The position numbers and the translations under genes are program-made. This document shows positions 17,570 through 26,501 of a stretch of 64,000 bases of DNA, one piece after another. Position 1 is the first letter of the stretch; the number at the start of each line of letters is the position of its first letter. Origin of the DNA: an uncultured Prevotellaceae bacterium (GTDB taxonomy: Bacteria > Bacteroidota > Bacteroidia > Bacteroidales > Muribaculaceae); NCBI GenBank assembly GCA_937898675.1, contig CALEJB010000058.1:43155-107154 (forward strand), in the 5' to 3' direction. The notes below the pieces were generated by a model that saw only the letters and a list, made by a program, of their open reading frames with translations, had not been told where the DNA came from and did no database searches.

Positions 17570-18652
17570 ATGAGCGATAACCCTAAAGTGAGTGTCATCA
17601 TACCGCTGTACAATCAAAAGCGGTATCTGAACACTTGCGTGCATTCCATCTGCGCACAAACTTACCAAAATCTGGAAATCATCGTTGTGAATGACGGTTC
17701 CACCGATGACAGCCTGGCAAGGGCGCAAAAGTTGGCCGAAGGCGACGAGCGCATCGTTGTGCTGGACAAGGAGAACGGCGGAACGGCTTCGGCGCGCCGT
17801 CACGGCTTGCTGGCGGCAACGGGAGCGTTTGTGGCGTTTGTCGACAACGACGATGTGCTGCCGCCGCGCTCGATAGAAATCATGTTGGGTCACGCAACAA
17901 GCACTGGCGGCGATGTTGTGGTGGGCGGCGTCACCAAGATTTTGGGCGTCATCAAGAAGAGGCATATTGACAGAGGCCTTCCTTTTCCTTGTAATCGACT
18001 CATTACGCAACCCGAACTGTTTGACAAGCACTATGTGGCATTCTTTGGTGTAAACGAGTTAATGGTAGGCATGTGGGGCCGCTTGTACCGCAAGAGCGTC
18101 ATCGACAAGGCGATGCAGGAAACCGACTTATTCACCGATGACCTGCGCCTCATGGGCGATGATGAATACTTCAACTTGAAACTGTTCCCCTATCTGCAAT
18201 CGATGTACCGCACCGATGAGGAGGTCTATTACTACCGCTATGGCGGCACGGTGGATAACTTCAACAGCCATTTCACTGATTTGTTCAAGTTATCGGACCT
18301 TCGCCTGAAACTTCTGGACCAATACCACTATGAGGCAGGCTATCAGCCGCTGTTCATCGAGTATATGGCATGCTTCTTCTACCATGCCCAGCAGATGCTG
18401 GAGTTCAAGCGTGCCGACAAGGCGGGAGTGATGGACTATTTCAAGCAGGAACTGGAACACCGTGAACTCTTCCCGCGCTTTGTCGCGTACTTCACGGAGC
18501 ATCCCATCCAGTCCGTTGGCGTGAACTTGATGCTCAGCGGAGACTATGAGGCGATGTATAACCATGCAAATCAGACGATGTTGCAACGAACCGGGACCAT
18601 GCGGTATAAAACCATGCGGTTCATATATAAGTTAATCAACAAGTGCTGTTAG
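17570..18652 (+). CDS. Glycosyltransferase family 2 (tandem paralogue 2)
   Basis: A 360-residue GT2 enzyme, 12 bases after its paralogue. KVSVIIPLYNQKRYLNTCVHS at 6-26, LEIIVVNDGSTDDS at 38-51, and AFVDNDDVLPP as the metal motif (Asp-Asn-Asp rather than Asp-Ser-Asp). VGMWGRLYRKSVIDKAM and NLKLFPYLQSMYRTDEEVYYYRYGG match the neighbour. The pair probably arose by duplication and adds successive sugars. Confidence 0.9.
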   Translation: MSDNPKVSVIIPLYNQKRYLNTCVHSICAQTYQNLEIIVVNDGSTDDSLARAQKLAEGDERIVVLDKENGGTASARRHGLLAATGAFVAFVDNDDVLPPRSIEIMLGHATSTGGDVVVGGVTKILGVIKKRHIDRGLPFPCNRLITQPELFDKHYVAFFGVNELMVGMWGRLYRKSVIDKAMQETDLFTDDLRLMGDDEYFNLKLFPYLQSMYRTDEEVYYYRYGGTVDNFNSHFTDLFKLSDLRLKLLDQYHYEAGYQPLFIEYMACFFYHAQQMLEFKRADKAGVMDYFKQELEHRELFPRFVAYFTEHPIQSVGVNLMLSGDYEAMYNHANQTMLQRTGTMRYKTMRFIYKLINKCC

Positions 18653-18682
18653 TGCTATCTCAAGGAATAGACTGAAAATCAC

Positions 18683-19750
18683 ATGCGAATACTTCATGTA
18701 ATCACCTCGATGCAGACGGGCGGTGCCGAGCGCCTGATGGTTGACCTGCTGCCCCTGCTGCGTGGCGAAAAGAATCAGGTGGAACTGCTGCTGTTTAACG
18801 GCAGTAATGCCCCTTTCCTGGAGGAACTGGAATCCCACAGGGTTAAGGTGCATCATCTGACCACCTCGGGCAGAGTGTACAATCCGCTCAATATCTTCAG
18901 GCTGGTGCGCTACATCGGGCAGTATGACATCATCCACACCCACAACACGGCATGCCAGTTGTTTGTGCCCATGGCCAAGCTGCTGTCGTTCACGACCAAG
19001 CGGCTGGTGACCACCGAGCACAGTGCCTCCAACCGCCGGCGCTCGAAGTGGTGGCTCAAGCCGGTTGACCGCTGGATGTATAACCGCTATGCCGCCATCG
19101 TGTGCATCGCCGACCAGACACGAAAAAACTTGGAGGCGTACATCGGCCAGCGCAACAACATTTACACCATCCCCAATGGCGTGGATGTGGATCGGTTTAT
19201 CCGTCCCATCAAGGACATTGCGGGCCAGCAGGAGTTTGTCATTACTATGGTGGCTGGTTTCAGGTATGAGAAGGACCATGTGACCGTGGTTAAAGCACTG
19301 AAGCGTCTGCCCGAAAACTATCGCCTGCAACTTGTGGGCGGCGGTGAATACCAGTCGCAGATTCAAGGGCTGTGCCGCGATATGGGCCTGAACGGCAGGG
19401 TGGACTTCATGGGCGTGCGTAGCGATGTGCCCGAAATCCTTGCCGCGAGCGATGTCGTGGTACTCTCGTCGCACTGGGAGGGCCTGTCGCTGTCGAGCAT
19501 CGAGGGCATGGCGTCGGGACGGCCGTTTGTCGCCAGTGATGTCGATGGCCTGCGTGAGATGGTGGGCGGCGCCGGTGTGCTGTTTCCGCATAAGGATGAC
19601 GCCGCGCTGGCCGAGAAAATCCAGTGGCTGTGCGAGCACCCCGATGAGTACCGCCAAGTGGCGCAGCGTTGCCAGGACAAGGCCCGGCAGTATGACATCA
19701 GCGTCACAGCGCGCAAATATATGGATGTGTACAATTCGTTAATCAAGTAA
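18683..19750 (+). CDS. Glycosyltransferase family 4
   Basis: A 355-residue retaining GT-B enzyme. The N-terminus ILHVITSMQTGGAERLMVDLLP contains the GGAE motif of GT4. IHTHNTACQLF and TTEHSASNRRRSKWW follow. The C-terminal domain opens with VITMVAGFRYEKDH and carries VVLSSHWEGLSLSSIEGMASGRPFVASDV, where the two glutamates of E-x7-E bind the nucleotide sugar. It is followed six bases later by another GT4 gene. Confidence 0.92.
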   Translation: MRILHVITSMQTGGAERLMVDLLPLLRGEKNQVELLLFNGSNAPFLEELESHRVKVHHLTTSGRVYNPLNIFRLVRYIGQYDIIHTHNTACQLFVPMAKLLSFTTKRLVTTEHSASNRRRSKWWLKPVDRWMYNRYAAIVCIADQTRKNLEAYIGQRNNIYTIPNGVDVDRFIRPIKDIAGQQEFVITMVAGFRYEKDHVTVVKALKRLPENYRLQLVGGGEYQSQIQGLCRDMGLNGRVDFMGVRSDVPEILAASDVVVLSSHWEGLSLSSIEGMASGRPFVASDVDGLREMVGGAGVLFPHKDDAALAEKIQWLCEHPDEYRQVAQRCQDKARQYDISVTARKYMDVYNSLIK

Positions 19751-19756
19751 CCCTCG

Positions 19757-20878
19757 ATGAAAAGAAAGAAAATCATCCGTTCCTCGACGGTGCCGGGTTC
19801 GCTGGACACCTTTTGCAAAGGGATGCTGAGCGAACTCAAGCAGGAATATGAGGTGGTGGCGCTGTCGTCGCCGGGCGAGGCGCTGCAGCGTGTCGCCGAG
19901 CGCGAGGGCGTGCGCGCCATTGCCGTGCCCATGGAGCGGCACATTTCGCCCCTCAAGGACCTGAAGTCGCTGTGGCGCATGTGGCGCACGCTGCGCCGCG
20001 AGCGTCCCGACATGGTCCACTCCATGACGCCCAAGGCGGGGCTCATGACCATGATGGGGGCGTGGCTGGCGCGAGTGCCGGTGCGCGTGCACACGTTCAC
20101 GGGGCTGGTGTGGCCCACCTCTACGGGCCTCAAGCGCCGCATCCTGATGGCGACCGATTGGCTGACCTGCGCTTGCGCCACGCATGTCATCCCCGAGGGC
20201 GAGGGCGTGAAAAACGACCTGCTCGGTCACCGCATCACCCGCAAGCCCATCAAGGTGCTGGGCCACGGCAACGTGATGGGCATCAACCTGGAACATTATA
20301 ACCCCGCGGATTTCCCGCAGGTGCCGCACGATGGCTTCACTTTCGTGTTTGTGGGCCGCATCGTGCGCGACAAGGGCATCAACGAACTGGTTGCGGCATT
20401 CGACCGGCTGCACCGTGAGCATCCTGCGACGCGCCTGGTGCTGGTGGGCCGCCGTGAGGACAACCTCGACCCCGTGTCGCCGGCGACGCTTCAGCGCATT
20501 GAGGCGGGCGACGGCATCGAGGCGGTGGGACCGCAAAGCGATGTGCGCCCGTTCTACGCCAACGCCGACGCCCTGGTGTTCCCGAGTTACCGCGAGGGCT
20601 TTCCCAATGTGGTCATCGAGGCCGGCGCGATGGGGCTGCCGAGCATTGTGACCGACATCAACGGCTCGCGCGAAATCATCATCGACGGCAAGAACGGCGT
20701 CATCATCCCGCCGCGTGACGAGGAGTCGCTCTACCAGGCGATGAAACGCTTTGTCGAGCGCCCCGACGACGCGGCAGCAATGGCCACACAGGCCAGGCCG
20801 TTGATTGCCTCAAGGTTTGAGCAGCGCTATGTGCGCCAGTGCCTGTATGACTTTTATCACGAAATTTTGAAAAACTGA
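19757..20878 (+). CDS. Glycosyltransferase family 4 (PglA-like position next to PglC-type enzyme)
   Basis: A 373-residue GT4 enzyme: KKIIRSSTVPGSLDTFCKGML at the start, MVHSMTPKAGLM, TFTGLVWPTSTGLKRR, FVFVGRIVRDKGINELVAAF as the hinge to the donor domain, and FPSYREGFPNVVIEAGAMGLP with the acidic donor motif. Its stop overlaps the ATG of the phosphoglycosyltransferase gene by one base (TGATG, 20876-20880), so the two are co-translated. In PglC systems the adjoining GT4 often adds the second sugar; here that is inference from position and resemblance. Confidence 0.9.
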   Translation: MKRKKIIRSSTVPGSLDTFCKGMLSELKQEYEVVALSSPGEALQRVAEREGVRAIAVPMERHISPLKDLKSLWRMWRTLRRERPDMVHSMTPKAGLMTMMGAWLARVPVRVHTFTGLVWPTSTGLKRRILMATDWLTCACATHVIPEGEGVKNDLLGHRITRKPIKVLGHGNVMGINLEHYNPADFPQVPHDGFTFVFVGRIVRDKGINELVAAFDRLHREHPATRLVLVGRREDNLDPVSPATLQRIEAGDGIEAVGPQSDVRPFYANADALVFPSYREGFPNVVIEAGAMGLPSIVTDINGSREIIIDGKNGVIIPPRDEESLYQAMKRFVERPDDAAAMATQARPLIASRFEQRYVRQCLYDFYHEILKN

Positions 20879-21501
20879 TGAATACATTTTACCGCAAATA
20901 CATCAAGCGCCTGTTGGGCTTCCTGATAGCGCTCGTGGCACTGCTGTGCCTGTCGCCGCTGTTGCTGGTGGTGACCGTGTGGCTGCACTTTGCCAACAAG
21001 GGCGCAGGAGCGTTTTTCCTGCAAGAGCGCCCCGGCTATCATGGCAAAATCTTCAAGATTGTCAAATTCAAGACCATGAACGACGAACGCGATGCCGAGG
21101 GCAACCTACTGCCCGACAAGCAGCGCCTGACGCGCGTTGGGCGCATCGTGCGCTCGTCAAGCATCGACGAATTGCCGCAGTTGTTCAATGTGCTCAAGGG
21201 CGATATGGCGATCATCGGCCCCAGGCCGCTACTGGTGCGCTACCTGCCGCTCTATTCGCAGGAGCAGATGCGCCGCCACGACGTCCGGCCAGGAATCACG
21301 GGCTGGGCCCAGTGCCACGGCCGCAATGCCATCTCGTGGACCGAGAAGTTCAAACTTGACGTGTGGTATGTGGACCACTGCTCGTTTGTGAACGATGTCA
21401 AAGTGGTCTTCGCCACCGTCAAAAAGGTGTTGGTGCGAGAAGGTATCTCAAAGGAAGGCAACGGCAAATATACGGTGCCCCCGTTTGATGGACATAACTA
21501 A
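20878..21501 (+). CDS. PglC-type phosphoglycosyltransferase (initiating sugar transferase)
   Basis: Transfers a sugar 1-phosphate from a UDP-sugar to undecaprenyl phosphate, starting the repeat unit. The 207-residue monotopic form has one membrane helix (12-38, RLLGFLIALVALLCLSPLLL then VVTVWLHF), FKTMNDER near 65, the catalytic pair Asp97-Glu98 in SSIDELPQLFNVLKGDM, then IIGPRPLL and RPGITGWAQCHGRNAISW. Length fits PglC/WcaJ-core enzymes without the extra N-terminal helices. With the PglE-like and PglD-like genes downstream, the substrate could be a UDP-2,4-diamino sugar. Confidence 0.92.
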   Translation: MNTFYRKYIKRLLGFLIALVALLCLSPLLLVVTVWLHFANKGAGAFFLQERPGYHGKIFKIVKFKTMNDERDAEGNLLPDKQRLTRVGRIVRSSSIDELPQLFNVLKGDMAIIGPRPLLVRYLPLYSQEQMRRHDVRPGITGWAQCHGRNAISWTEKFKLDVWYVDHCSFVNDVKVVFATVKKVLVREGISKEGNGKYTVPPFDGHN

Positions 21502-21522
21502 TAACACATAAAGCCAAGGAAC

Positions 21523-22533
21523 ATGAATAATAAAAAGGTTGTCGTATTCGGTGCGACTGGAAATATCGGAGCCTATTCAGCTGTGCATCTCAAGGAACAG
21601 GGCTATGATGTGATTGCTGTCGGCAGGCGTGCATCAGATAATGGTTTCTATGCATCTAAGGGCATGGCATATTACTCGGTTGACATCAAGAAGCGCGAGT
21701 CATTTGACGTACTTCCGACCGATGACGTGTTTGCCGTTGTCCATTTCGCAAGCACATTGCCGTCACGCTACGCATTTGACCCGCAAGACATGTTTGAGTC
21801 CATCACCATCGGCACGCTGCATGTGCTGGAGTGGATGCAAAAGGTGAATTGCAAGAAAATCATTTTTCCGCAAACGCCTTCGGACATGGCAAAATATCAC
21901 AACCAGGCCGGTTTGATTCCCAGTGATGCCGTGCGCCATTTCCCGCTCACCGGTGACCATGCCGTTTATACGATAGCCAAGAATGCCGCTGTTGACTTGA
22001 TGGAGCATTACCGCGCCGAATTTGGTATTAAGTTCTTTGCCCTGCGTTTCTTCACGATTTACCAATACCATCCCAACGCCTACCATTATGCGGATTTCAA
22101 GCGCCGCATGATGCCTTATCGAATGTTGATGGACCGCGCCAGCAAGGGGTTGCCGATTGAAATATGGGGCAACTGCAAGAAGGCCAAGGAAATGGTCTAT
22201 GTGAAAGACTTCGTTAGATTGGTGCAGTGCTGTGTGGAAAGCGATAAAGACGGCGGCTGCTATAATGTGGGCAACGGCTGGCAGGTGACGCTCGAGGAAC
22301 AGATTTTGGGCATTATCGAGGTGTTCTCACCGGCAGACAACAAGTCGCCAGTGACTTATTGCCCGGAGAAACCCGACCCCCTGCAAAATGCGTTTGACGT
22401 CACAAAAACTTTTTCGGAACTCAACTACAGGCCCAAGTATTCCTATCTTGACCAACTGCGCGATTTCAAGCACGAGATGGAAACGGAACCATTTGCTCTG
22501 CTGTGGGGGACGAAAGAGGATTATCAGGAATGA
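21523..22533 (+). CDS. NAD-dependent sugar epimerase/dehydratase (extended SDR)
   Basis: A 336-residue extended SDR. KVVVFGATGNIGAYSAVHLKE at 4-24 is the NAD-binding start, VVHFASTLPSRYAF follows, and VYTIAKNAAVDLMEHY carries the Tyr-x3-Lys pair. LRFFTIYQYHPNAYHY and YVKDFVRLVQCC fit nucleotide-sugar epimerases. The expected serine or threonine is in the FPQTPSDMA stretch. Its stop overlaps the next gene by four bases (ATGA at 22530-22533). It is more AT-rich than the upstream genes. Whether it epimerises, reduces or dehydrates cannot be read. Confidence 0.85.
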   Translation: MNNKKVVVFGATGNIGAYSAVHLKEQGYDVIAVGRRASDNGFYASKGMAYYSVDIKKRESFDVLPTDDVFAVVHFASTLPSRYAFDPQDMFESITIGTLHVLEWMQKVNCKKIIFPQTPSDMAKYHNQAGLIPSDAVRHFPLTGDHAVYTIAKNAAVDLMEHYRAEFGIKFFALRFFTIYQYHPNAYHYADFKRRMMPYRMLMDRASKGLPIEIWGNCKKAKEMVYVKDFVRLVQCCVESDKDGGCYNVGNGWQVTLEEQILGIIEVFSPADNKSPVTYCPEKPDPLQNAFDVTKTFSELNYRPKYSYLDQLRDFKHEMETEPFALLWGTKEDYQE

Positions 22534-23690
22534 AAACACCTTGCTACATCATCAACAAATATGAGTTAGAGCGTTCTTTCGACGGCTTTAATTCTGCAAT
22601 GCGCAGTTACTTCAAGCATTACATTCCGTCCTATTCGGTAAAGACCAATTCGCTGCCCTATGTCTTGAAGACGGCTTTGGCCAAGGGATATTTTGCCGAG
22701 GTGGTTTCGGACGACGAGTATGCACTGGCGCTTGGGTGCGGATTCAAGCGCAACCAGATTGTTTTTAACGGCCCGATGAAGTCTAAGGAGACCTTCCTCG
22801 ATGCCGTCGAGGGCGGTGCTATGGTGAACATCGAGACGTTCCGCGAGATAGAATGGCTGAAGTGTTTGCCGCAAAACCAAAGATACGGCGTCGGTTTGAG
22901 GATGAACATCAATATTTCCTCAATTTCCCCAGCCGACCAGAATCATGTGGATGACAACAGCCGATTTGGATTCTCGTGTGAATCAGATGATTTTGATAAG
23001 GCGGTGGCAATGATTAATGCGCTGCCGAATGTCGATTTTTGCCGGCTTCACATACACAGGACTTCGCGCACAAGAAGCATCGCTTTTTACTGTAACCTCA
23101 TCGACTATGCGATGACCCAACTGGCAAAGCGCAACCTGACCATCGACCAGATTGATTTCGGCGGCGGCTATTATGGCATCATGCCCTACAAGCCGACGTA
23201 TAATGAATATGCAAACGCTATATCCAAGGCACTGGCAAAGCATCGGCCGTTGTCAGGCATTACGGCCATCATTGAGCCTGGAAACGCGATTGTTGCTTCG
23301 GCCTTTTCGTTTGAGGCAAGCGTGATTGATGTCAAGCAGCATGACGGGGCTTGCTATGTCACGATTGACGGCTCGCGCATCGATGTGGACCCGTTTTTCC
23401 ACAAGAACAGTTTTTTCAAAGAAATCATACCGATTAATGACGAAGAATCGGCGGTAGTCTCTAAACAAATTATTGGTGGCTGCACCTGTCTCGAATATGA
23501 CCGCTTGATGGAGTTGGAAAATGAACGGTTGTTGCAACCGGGTGACCATATCCGCTTTAACCGCGTGGGCGCATATACGATGACGCTCACACCGTTGTTT
23601 ATCCGTTACTGGCCTTGCGTTTATGTTGATGATGGCCAGAAACTTACCTGTGTGAGAGAAAAGTTCAGTGCGGAGAAATTAATATACTAA
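22530..23690 (+). CDS. PLP-dependent decarboxylase, alanine-racemase-fold (DapDC/ODC family)
   Basis: A 386-residue fold-type III PLP enzyme. The PLP lysine is Lys38 in PSYSVKTNSLP. RLHIHRTSRTRS replaces the usual HxGSQ-like histidine segment, DFGGGYYG gives the phosphate-binding glycines, and IIEPGNAIV matches the family's EPGR, with asparagine in place of arginine. GGCTCLEYDRL contains the C-terminal cysteine and aspartate and NRVGAYT the final tyrosine. Start at 22530 is fixed by the ATGA overlap with the epimerase. Together with the following ATP-grasp gene it suggests an amine or amino acid is made and then ligated. Exact substrate unknown. Confidence 0.83.
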   Translation: MKTPCYIINKYELERSFDGFNSAMRSYFKHYIPSYSVKTNSLPYVLKTALAKGYFAEVVSDDEYALALGCGFKRNQIVFNGPMKSKETFLDAVEGGAMVNIETFREIEWLKCLPQNQRYGVGLRMNINISSISPADQNHVDDNSRFGFSCESDDFDKAVAMINALPNVDFCRLHIHRTSRTRSIAFYCNLIDYAMTQLAKRNLTIDQIDFGGGYYGIMPYKPTYNEYANAISKALAKHRPLSGITAIIEPGNAIVASAFSFEASVIDVKQHDGACYVTIDGSRIDVDPFFHKNSFFKEIIPINDEESAVVSKQIIGGCTCLEYDRLMELENERLLQPGDHIRFNRVGAYTMTLTPLFIRYWPCVYVDDGQKLTCVREKFSAEKLIY

Positions 23691-23700
23691 TCATATACTC

Positions 23701-25356
23701 ATGTCAACAAATATCCTTTTTTGTAGCGCTGGTCGCAGAACTAAGTTGCTGCAGTTCTTTCGTGAATCTCTTGATGAGGAGTCAAAACTTATAGCCATTG
23801 ACAATCAAGCAACGGCTCCCGCTTTATATTTTGCCGACAGTCAATATCTTGTCCCTCGAATTTCGGTTCCGGGATATGTGGATATACTGCTTGATATCTG
23901 CAAAAAAGAGCATGTCAAGGCCATCACGACGCTCATTGACCCCGAAATTGAGCTGCTTGCCAAGAATCGCCAGTTGTTCTTGGACAATGGCATATTGCCG
24001 TTGTGCCCGTCACAGGACACTGCCCATTATTGCTTTGACAAGTATGCGCTCTTTGAGCATTTGACCAAGAACGGCATCGCCACGGTGTTGACCTATGACA
24101 CGCTGGAACATTTCCAGGAGGGTTTGGAGAAAGGCGAGATTGAATTCCCCGTGTTCATCAAGCCGCGCACTGGCAGCGGCAGTGTGGGCATCCACAAGAT
24201 ACACGACCTTGCCGAACTGAAGAAATATTGGAACGAAGGCGCGCATCAATACATCATCCAGGAGTTCATGGACTGCGAGGACTGCGATGCCGATGTGTAC
24301 ATCGACACTATTTCACACAAGCCTGTAGCCATGTTCTCCAAACACAAGATTGAGACGCGCATCGGCGGTGCCAACAAGACGATTTCGTTCAAAGACGAGA
24401 ACCTGTTCAGTTTCATCCGTGAAATCTGCAAGGTCCTTGAATTTAACGGGCCTGTGGATATGGATTTCTGGTGCAGGGACGGCAAGTATTACCTGAGTGA
24501 GGTGAATCCGCGCTTTGGCGGTGCCTATCTACATGCCCACGGCGCCGGTGTGAACTTTGTGCCGCTCATCGTGAATAACATCAATGGCATAGAGAATCCT
24601 GAAGTGTCGCCAAACTATAGAGACGATGTGCTGATGATGATGTATGACGATGTCGTGATTATCGACAAAAAGGACCTTGCCAGCAACAAGAATGTGACGC
24701 CAGCCCGCAACCGCATTGCCATCTATGGCGCGGGTGGTCTGGGCCGTGAGGTGGCGGGGGGTATCCGTCGCATCAACAATGCCGGCAAGGGCGACTGGAA
24801 GCTGGTGGGCTTCTATGACGACAACAAGGAGTCGGGCTGCCGGGTGTCGCACTATGGCACGGTGCTGGGCGGCATGGACGAGCTGAATGCCGTGCAGGAG
24901 CCGCTGGCGCTGGCGATTGCCGTGGGAGACCCCAAGGTGCGCAAGCAGATACGCGACAGCATCACCAATCCCAATATCACTTTCCCCAACTTGATTTCCC
25001 CGACGTTTAAGGTCCTCGACCCCGAGACCTTCTCGATAGGGCAGGGCAATATCATCCAGGACAACTGCAGCGTGACCTGCGACGTTGCCATTGGCGACTT
25101 CAATGTGTTCAACGGCTCTAACGCGATGGGGCATGACGTCAAGGTGGGCAACTACAACGTGATGATGCCGGGCGTGAGGCTGTCGGGCATGGTGGCCACG
25201 GGCGACTGCAACCTGATGGGCGTGGGCAGCGTGGTGCTGCAAAACGTCAAGGTGGGCGACAATGTGACCCTGGGCGCCGGCAGTGTGCTGATGACCAGGC
25301 CCAAGGACAATGCTACCTATGTGGGCGTGCCCGCCAAGAAGTTTGACTTTGAATAA
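23701..25356 (+). CDS. ATP-grasp ligase fused to PglD-type acetyltransferase
   Basis: A 551-residue two-domain protein. Residues 1-325 are an ATP-grasp enzyme of the carbamoyl-phosphate-synthase-like group: NILFCSAGRRTKLLQFF, FPVFIKPRTGSGSVGIHKI for ATP binding, YIIQEFMDCEDCDADVYID, and the metal site MDFWCRDGKYYLSEVNPRFGGAY. From about 337 (NRIAIYGAGGLGREVAGGI) to the end is an acetyltransferase with N-terminal Rossmann-like part and a hexapeptide beta-helix. A histidine in SNAMGHDVKVG aligns with the PglD catalytic base. The second half closely matches the free-standing protein at 32143-32784. The first half is AT-rich and the second GC-rich, pointing to a fusion. Confidence 0.87.
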   Translation: MSTNILFCSAGRRTKLLQFFRESLDEESKLIAIDNQATAPALYFADSQYLVPRISVPGYVDILLDICKKEHVKAITTLIDPEIELLAKNRQLFLDNGILPLCPSQDTAHYCFDKYALFEHLTKNGIATVLTYDTLEHFQEGLEKGEIEFPVFIKPRTGSGSVGIHKIHDLAELKKYWNEGAHQYIIQEFMDCEDCDADVYIDTISHKPVAMFSKHKIETRIGGANKTISFKDENLFSFIREICKVLEFNGPVDMDFWCRDGKYYLSEVNPRFGGAYLHAHGAGVNFVPLIVNNINGIENPEVSPNYRDDVLMMMYDDVVIIDKKDLASNKNVTPARNRIAIYGAGGLGREVAGGIRRINNAGKGDWKLVGFYDDNKESGCRVSHYGTVLGGMDELNAVQEPLALAIAVGDPKVRKQIRDSITNPNITFPNLISPTFKVLDPETFSIGQGNIIQDNCSVTCDVAIGDFNVFNGSNAMGHDVKVGNYNVMMPGVRLSGMVATGDCNLMGVGSVVLQNVKVGDNVTLGAGSVLMTRPKDNATYVGVPAKKFDFE

Positions 25357-25366
25357 CAATCTCCCA

Positions 25367-26128
25367 ATGGAAGAAACAAGATACAACCCCTTCACGCTGG
25401 CCGGCAAGACGGTGCTGGTTACCGGAGCCTCGTCGGGCATCGGCCGCGAGACCGCCGTGGCCTGCTCGCGCATGGGCGCGCGCCTGGTGATTACCGCCCG
25501 CAACCAGGAGCGGCTGCAGGCCACGCTCGACATGCTCCAGCCCTGTGACGAGGGGCACGTGCAGCTGCTGGCCGAGATGACCAGTGCCGACGATGTGGAG
25601 CGCGCGGTTGCCGCGATGCCGCCGCTGGACGGCACGGTGCTGTGCGCTGGCAACTCAACGACGCTGCCGTTGCAGTTTGGCTCCCGCGAGAAGTTTGACG
25701 AGATGTTTGACGTCAACTTCTTTGCCCCGGTGGAACTGCTGCGCCTGCTCTACAAGAAGAAAAAGCTCCAAAAGGGGTCCTCCGTCGTGCTGATTGCGTC
25801 GGTGGGCGGCACCCACACGTTCATGCCCGGCAACGGCGTGTATGGCGCGTCCAAGGCTGCCCTGAACGCGGTGATGCGCTATGCCGCCCGCGAGTTCGCC
25901 GCCCGCAAGGTGCGCGTCAACAGCATCTGCCCCGGCATGGTCGATACGCCGCTCATCCACCGCGGCACCATCACCGAGGAGCAGCTGGCCGAGGACGCGA
26001 AGCGCTATCCGTTAGGCCGCTACGGAAAACCGGAGGACATCGCCAACGGCGCCATCTACCTCTTGAGCGAAGCCTCGAGCTGGCTCACAGGCCATGACTT
26101 GGTCATCGACGGCGGTTTTTCGATTTAA
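25367..26128 (+). CDS. SDR-family reductase, FabG-like
   Basis: A 253-residue classical short-chain dehydrogenase. LAGKTVLVTGASSGIGRETAV at 11-31 is the NAD(P) site, CAGNSTTLPL replaces NNAG, the catalytic serine is in IASVGG, and VYGASKAALNAVMRYAA has Tyr-x3-Lys. It ends DLVIDGGFSI, the usual tail of 3-oxoacyl-ACP reductases. The arginine after TGAS-GIG-type loops (ITARNQERL) suggests NADPH. It lies just before the carrier-protein and ligase genes, so reduction of a beta-ketoacyl chain is a reasonable role, though sugar or alcohol substrates are possible. Start at 25367 avoids a frame overlapping the previous gene. Confidence 0.87.
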   Translation: MEETRYNPFTLAGKTVLVTGASSGIGRETAVACSRMGARLVITARNQERLQATLDMLQPCDEGHVQLLAEMTSADDVERAVAAMPPLDGTVLCAGNSTTLPLQFGSREKFDEMFDVNFFAPVELLRLLYKKKKLQKGSSVVLIASVGGTHTFMPGNGVYGASKAALNAVMRYAAREFAARKVRVNSICPGMVDTPLIHRGTITEEQLAEDAKRYPLGRYGKPEDIANGAIYLLSEASSWLTGHDLVIDGGFSI

Positions 26129-26147
26129 AGTTTTTTTGTGAAAAAAA

Positions 26148-26179
26148 TTTGCTAAGTAGCACAAATGGCATTATTTTTG
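26148..26179 (+). promoter_or_regulatory. Internal promoter before the acyl-carrier-protein operon
   Basis: TTTG at 26148-26151, 20 bases, then TATTTTTG at 26172-26179: a full match to the Bacteroidetes consensus. It lies 58 bases before the first acyl carrier protein gene and implies the acyl-assembly genes can be transcribed apart from the glycan genes upstream. Confidence 0.7.
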
Positions 26180-26236
26180 CATGCTCATTTCCTGGACAGA
26201 TGTTATCCAATGTAATGTGCTGACAAGAGTTAAAGT

Positions 26237-26467
26237 ATGAATCTTCAAGAATTTATAAATAATTTTGCCGAGCAGTTTGATGAGACCGAGGTAACTGAAT
26301 TTGTGGCTGAAACCCGTTTCAAGAACCTTGATGAGTGGTCATCGCTGACGGCGTTGTCCATCATTGCCATGATTGATGATGAATATGATGTCATCATCAA
26401 GGGGCACGACATACTCACTGCCGAGACGATTGAGGACTTGTACCGCATCGTCGAGAGCAGGATTTGA
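26237..26467 (+). CDS. Acyl carrier protein (ACP-1)
   Basis: A 76-residue acidic carrier protein. The four-helix pattern and RFKNLDEWSSLTALSIIAMIDDEYDV segment match ACPs; Ser36 in WSSL is the probable phosphopantetheine site, with serine in place of the usual aspartate of DSL. It is a close paralogue of the carrier at 32897-33130 (shared FDET, TRFK, EWSSL, ALS, EEYDV/DEYDV, VEDLY/IEDLY). A second, unrelated-looking carrier follows 34 bases later. A phosphopantetheinyl transferase would have to be encoded elsewhere. Confidence 0.87.
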   Translation: MNLQEFINNFAEQFDETEVTEFVAETRFKNLDEWSSLTALSIIAMIDDEYDVIIKGHDILTAETIEDLYRIVESRI

Positions 26468-26501
26468 CGCTATATCGTTTCTTGTAAAGGAAACACCCCA
26501 G

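Noticed and set aside
26129..26160. Terminator made of T-run and A-run after the SDR gene
   Set aside because: The TTTTTTT/AAAAAAA arms have no GC pairs and overlap the -33 element of an exact consensus promoter; promoter reading preferred.
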